64,000 nucleotides of DNA from Aliivibrio sp. S4MY1 (GTDB lineage Bacteria; Pseudomonadota; Gammaproteobacteria; Enterobacterales; Vibrionaceae), in assembly GCF_028765545.1 (NCBI RefSeq), contig NZ_JARACP010000003.1, positions 205,468 to 269,467 on the forward strand, in the 5' to 3' direction. The notes below the pieces were generated by a model that saw only the letters and a program-made list of their open reading frames with translations, was not told the DNA's origin and did not search any database. The first letter of the stretch is position 1, and every line of letters begins with the position of its first letter. Both the position numbers and the translations under genes were made by a program. This document shows positions 61,042 through 64,000 of this stretch, piece after piece.

Positions 61042-61925
61042 AGTGGAAAGCCTAAGATTGCAGTGAAATACCATTGTCCAATTTGTTGTCCCCACAGTAA
61101 GCAAATCCAACCAGCAATGGCTAAGTAAGGGCCAAATGGGATTGCTTTATCTAGCCCTTTCTTCTGAGCACTTAACATTGCAATACCAATGATCGCACCG
61201 ACAACAGAAGAAAGTAAAACAACTAAAGGCAATTGCTGCCAACCGAGCCAAGCGCCAAGTGCAGCGAGTAATTTAAAGTCCCCATACCCCATGCCTTCTT
61301 TGCCAGTAAGTAATTTAAAACCCCAATAAATTGACCATAAAATAAGGTAACCAGCCATCGCACCAATGACTGCATCGGTTAAGCTTACCGGACTCCAACC
61401 CACTAAGGCTAAATAAAGACCTGACCATAATAAAGGTAGAGTGATTTGATCCGGCAGTAGCATGGTATCTATATCGATAAACGTTAAGGCGATAAGGACT
61501 AAAGTAAATATAACCGCGGCAATCGCGAAGTAAGAAAAAGGAAATAGATAGGAAACAGTAAAGCACATTGCTCCTGAGAGTAATTCAATTGCCGGATAAC
61601 GAAAACTAATAGGGTTACTGCATTGACGGCACTTACCTCTTAGTAGTAACCAGCTAATGACAGGAATGTTGTCATAAAATTTAATTTGAGTATTACACTT
61701 TGGGCATCGAGAGCGAGGAACACTTAAGTTAAATGTTTCTTCCGTTTTATCTGGTTTATTCTTTGGCGTTAAGTCTGGAAAGCAATCAATACACTCTTTT
61801 TTCCACTCTCTCTCCATCATGATAGGAAGACGATAAATCACCACATTGAGAAAACTACCAACTAATAAACCAAATAGGGTAGCAAAGAGAGGAAAAAGCC
61901 AAGGGTAGTAATCAAAAACAGCCAT
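61038..61925 (-). CDS. pilD: Type IV prepilin peptidase/methylase
   Basis: 295 residues, about eight membrane helices. N-terminal zinc-type cysteine pairs CPKC and CRQC (about 75-105) and the two aspartate motifs of the bilobal aspartic protease, [11 protein letters not shown] and GYGDFK. It cleaves and N-methylates prepilins and, in Vibrio, also pseudopilins of type II secretion. Follows pilC after 105 bases. Confidence 0.95.
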   Translation of the reverse strand: MAVFDYYPWLFPLFATLFGLLVGSFLNVVIYRLPIMMEREWKKECIDCFPDLTPKNKPDKTEETFNLSVPRSRCPKCNTQIKFYDNIPVISWLLLRGKCRQCSNPISFRYPAIELLSGAMCFTVSYLFPFSYFAIAAVIFTLVLIALTFIDIDTMLLPDQITLPLLWSGLYLALVGWSPVSLTDAVIGAMAGYLILWSIYWGFKLLTGKEGMGYGDFKLLAALGAWLGWQQLPLVVLLSSVVGAIIGIAMLSAQKKGLDKAIPFGPYLAIAGWICLLWGQQIGQWYFTAILGFPL

Positions 61926-62030
61926 GAAAGGACGTCCAAAATGAGATTAAATATATAGAACTGATGGTATCAGAATTCCCAAAAATGAAGTAGTGAAGAG
62001 TCTTTATTTACGGTTCTACTCTTTATTTTT

Positions 62031-63269
62031 TTAACCAATCACACTCATTAGATTAAAGATAGGCAAGTACATTGATACAACTAAACCACCGATCATTATT
62101 CCTAAGAAGAGAATAATAAAGGGCTCAAGAATTTTCCCTAAATTATCAACAGTGTTATCTACATCATCTTCATATACAAATGCCACTTTGTTTAACATAT
62201 CGTCTAATTTCCCCGATTCTTCACCAATCATGATCATTTGCAATACCATTTCAGGAAAAGCTTGAGTGTGGCGCATGGCTAAATAGAGGGGCATTCCTGC
62301 TGCGGTATTCTGCTGTACTGATTGTATCGCTTCTTGGTAATAAAGATTTCCAGCGGTTTTACTGGTGGTTTGTAAACTATGTAAAATAGGCAATCCTGAA
62401 CTAAAACTGGTGGCTAATGTTCGACTAAATTTAGCGATAGAGGCTTTAGACAGTACCGGGCCGATGATCGGGATCTGCAAACAATGTCGATTGATAAACC
62501 GACGAAAGGCATAAGATTTTTTGCTTAATAAACGCAGTGAGGCAGTCAGTAATAGTAAGGTTAAGAGAATCCAAAAACCATAATTTTGCAGAAAATGAGA
62601 AGCATTGACAACTTGCTGGGTAAACCAAGGCAGTGCGGCGCCAAACCCTTTAAAAATGGCTTCAAATTCTGGAATAACAAACACAAGCATTAAAACGGTA
62701 ACCGCAATCGCGATAAAAAAAACCATGGTCGGGTATATCATCGCTTTGACGACTTTTGCTCGTAATGCTTCACTCTTTTCTCGGTATTCTGCTAAACGAG
62801 AAAAGGCGTGCGATAAACTGCCTGTCTCTTCTCCTGTCGCCACTAAATCAATATAAAAAGAATCAAAATGAGAGCAACTGGTAGCGAGTGCTTTTGAAAG
62901 TTGAGTTCCCGCCTCTATTGATAAACAGACTTGATTGAGTATGGATTTCATTTCAGCTTTAATATTGTTTTCAGCGATGAGTTGTAATGATTGAACGATA
63001 GGAACACCTGCACTAAGCATTGTTGCTAACTGGCGAGTGAAAAGAGTGATGTCTTTTCGTTTAACGGTGTGTTTCATTTTTTCTAAGCTAGAAATTCTGC
63101 GTTTTTTAATTTTCTTTATTTGAATGTTTTGCTCGTTGAGCTTTGCCCTGACTTCTATTTCGGTGAGAGCAAGTAATTTCCCTGATACTTTTTTCCCCGT
63201 GTTATTAATGCCACGCCATTGAAAATTATGTAGGGTCTGTGTTTTTATTTTTGTTTTTTGTTTTAGCAT
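62031..63269 (-). CDS. pilC: Type IV pilus inner-membrane platform protein PilC
   Basis: 412 residues. Two T2SSF repeats (about 75-195 and 280-400), each with membrane segments, and the paired signatures [11 protein letters not shown]...GTQLSKAL and [11 protein letters not shown]...GMPLYLAM. It couples the PilB motor to pilin addition. 21 bases after pilB. Confidence 0.94.
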   Translation of the reverse strand: MLKQKTKIKTQTLHNFQWRGINNTGKKVSGKLLALTEIEVRAKLNEQNIQIKKIKKRRISSLEKMKHTVKRKDITLFTRQLATMLSAGVPIVQSLQLIAENNIKAEMKSILNQVCLSIEAGTQLSKALATSCSHFDSFYIDLVATGEETGSLSHAFSRLAEYREKSEALRAKVVKAMIYPTMVFFIAIAVTVLMLVFVIPEFEAIFKGFGAALPWFTQQVVNASHFLQNYGFWILLTLLLLTASLRLLSKKSYAFRRFINRHCLQIPIIGPVLSKASIAKFSRTLATSFSSGLPILHSLQTTSKTAGNLYYQEAIQSVQQNTAAGMPLYLAMRHTQAFPEMVLQMIMIGEESGKLDDMLNKVAFVYEDDVDNTVDNLGKILEPFIILFLGIMIGGLVVSMYLPIFNLMSVIG

Positions 63270-63290
63270 GAGAAATGACTTACTTAAGAA

Positions 63291-64000
63291 TTAAAAGTAA
63301 AGAACACGAGTAAGCTCTTGTAAGCTTGTTGTGCCATCTTCAAGACGTTTTATGCCTGAGGTTGCAAGATTATCCATGCCTTGGTTAACCGCGATTTGTT
63401 CTATTTGTCTTACCGTTGCTCCTTTAAGGATCGCAACAGACAGTTCTCGAGTGAAAGGCATAACTTCATAAATACCAATACGGCCTGAGTACCCATGAGT
63501 ACATTCATTACAGCCCTCAAGCCGAGCTTTAAAAACCGTGCTTAATAAATCGATTCCATACTCTTCTCTTGTTTCTGAACTGAGGTTGTCAATGTCTTTA
63601 CAGTGAGGGCAAAGTCTTCTTGCTAAGCGTTGGGCGATAATTAAACTAAGAGAAGAGGCAAGGTTAAAGTTTTCTATTCCCATGTTGCCTAAGCGAACGA
63701 CGGTTTCTGCTGCGGAATTAGTATGTAAGGTAGACAGTACTAAGTGCCCTGTTTGAGCTGCTTTTACTGCGATTTCTGCTGTTTCAAGATCTCGAATTTC
63801 CCCTACCATGACGATGTCTGGATCTTGTCGTAAAAAAGAGCGTAAGGCATGGGCAAAAGTAAAACCGATTTTAGGTGCGACTTGTACTTGGTTTACCCCA
63901 TTAAGATTAATCTCAACCGGATCTTCAGCGGTGGATATGTTTTTTTCGGTGGTATTTAAAATGTTTAAACCAGAGTAGAGAGAGACGGTTTTGCCGCTGC
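63291..64000 (-). CDS. pilB: Type IV pilus assembly ATPase PilB (N-terminal part beyond window)
   Basis: About 236 C-terminal residues are visible; the frame is open to the right edge. It begins at [10 protein letters not shown], the Walker A region, then [14 protein letters not shown], the Walker B with Asp box [19 protein letters not shown], and [16 protein letters not shown]. The tetracysteine zinc motif CPHC...CNEC typical of extension ATPases follows. An in-frame Met at 63809 is internal, not the start. pilA is expected just past the edge. Confidence 0.95.
   Translation of the reverse strand, partial: SGKTVSLYSGLNILNTTEKNISTAEDPVEINLNGVNQVQVAPKIGFTFAHALRSFLRQDPDIVMVGEIRDLETAEIAVKAAQTGHLVLSTLHTNSAAETVVRLGNMGIENFNLASSLSLIIAQRLARRLCPHCKDIDNLSSETREEYGIDLLSTVFKARLEGCNECTHGYSGRIGIYEVMPFTRELSVAILKGATVRQIEQIAVNQGMDNLATSGIKRLEDGTTSLQELTRVLYF

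Noticed and set aside
63291-63809. A short stand-alone ATPase starting at 63809
   Set aside because: The frame is open upstream to the window edge with PilB motifs (SGKT and [14 protein letters not shown]), so it is the end of pilB.

Overview
The window is a 64 kb piece of a low-GC gammaproteobacterial chromosome. Protein content, gene order and AT-rich codon use fit the Vibrionaceae, most likely an Aliivibrio (A. fischeri group). This placement comes from recalled family sequences, not a database search. It is almost entirely core housekeeping sequence: nearly every gene is intact, closely packed and has a recognisable E. coli counterpart. I see no prophage, IS transposase, integron, CRISPR array, tRNA gene or genomic island.

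Layout. 1-3524: cca (running off the left edge) divergent from the gspAB pair. 3617-6391: an SH3-domain protein (YgiM type) and a Pit-type phosphate transporter with its DUF47 partner, all on the minus strand. 6580-15209: CYTH-CHAD triphosphatase, a voltage-gated-type K+ channel, a chemoreceptor, glnE and hldE. 15307-23662: tolC divergent from the nudF-yqiB-cpdA-yqiA-parE-parC run. 23739-28096: degS, degQ and zapG (minus), divergent from zapE. 28376-33442: rplM-rpsI, petABC (cytochrome bc1) and sspAB. 33555-37907: dolP, diaA, yraN and lpoA (minus) divergent from rsmI. 37963-38368: rnpB (RNase P RNA).

38537-55081 is the division and cell wall (dcw) cluster: rsmH-ftsL-ftsI-murE-murF-mraY-murD-ftsW-murG-murC-ftsQ-ftsA-ftsZ-lpxC. 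Compared with E. coli it lacks mraZ at its head and ddlB between murC and ftsQ. After it come dciA (minus, helicase loader), secA and mutT (plus). The right end is a minus-strand run, pilB (partial)-pilC-pilD-coaE-zapD-yacG, coding for type IV pilus assembly, CoA synthesis and division/topology factors.

Functionally the window supplies peptidoglycan precursor synthesis and septation (mur, fts, zapD, zapE, zapG, lpoA), envelope quality control and secretion (degS, degQ, dolP, secA, lpxC, tolC, hldE), chromosome replication and segregation (dciA, diaA, parC, parE, yacG) and respiration (petABC).

I did not find a clearly new protein system. The less explained material is intergenic: an 8.4-copy heptanucleotide tandem repeat that starts inside the last codons of dciA; a 168 bp near-perfectly palindromic MITE-like element whose end overlaps the yacG stop codon; several shorter palindromes sharing its ATACCAAT-type ends; and structured leaders before rplM, sspA, ftsQ, lpxC and secA. 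A palindrome in the probable tolC promoter is a candidate operator.
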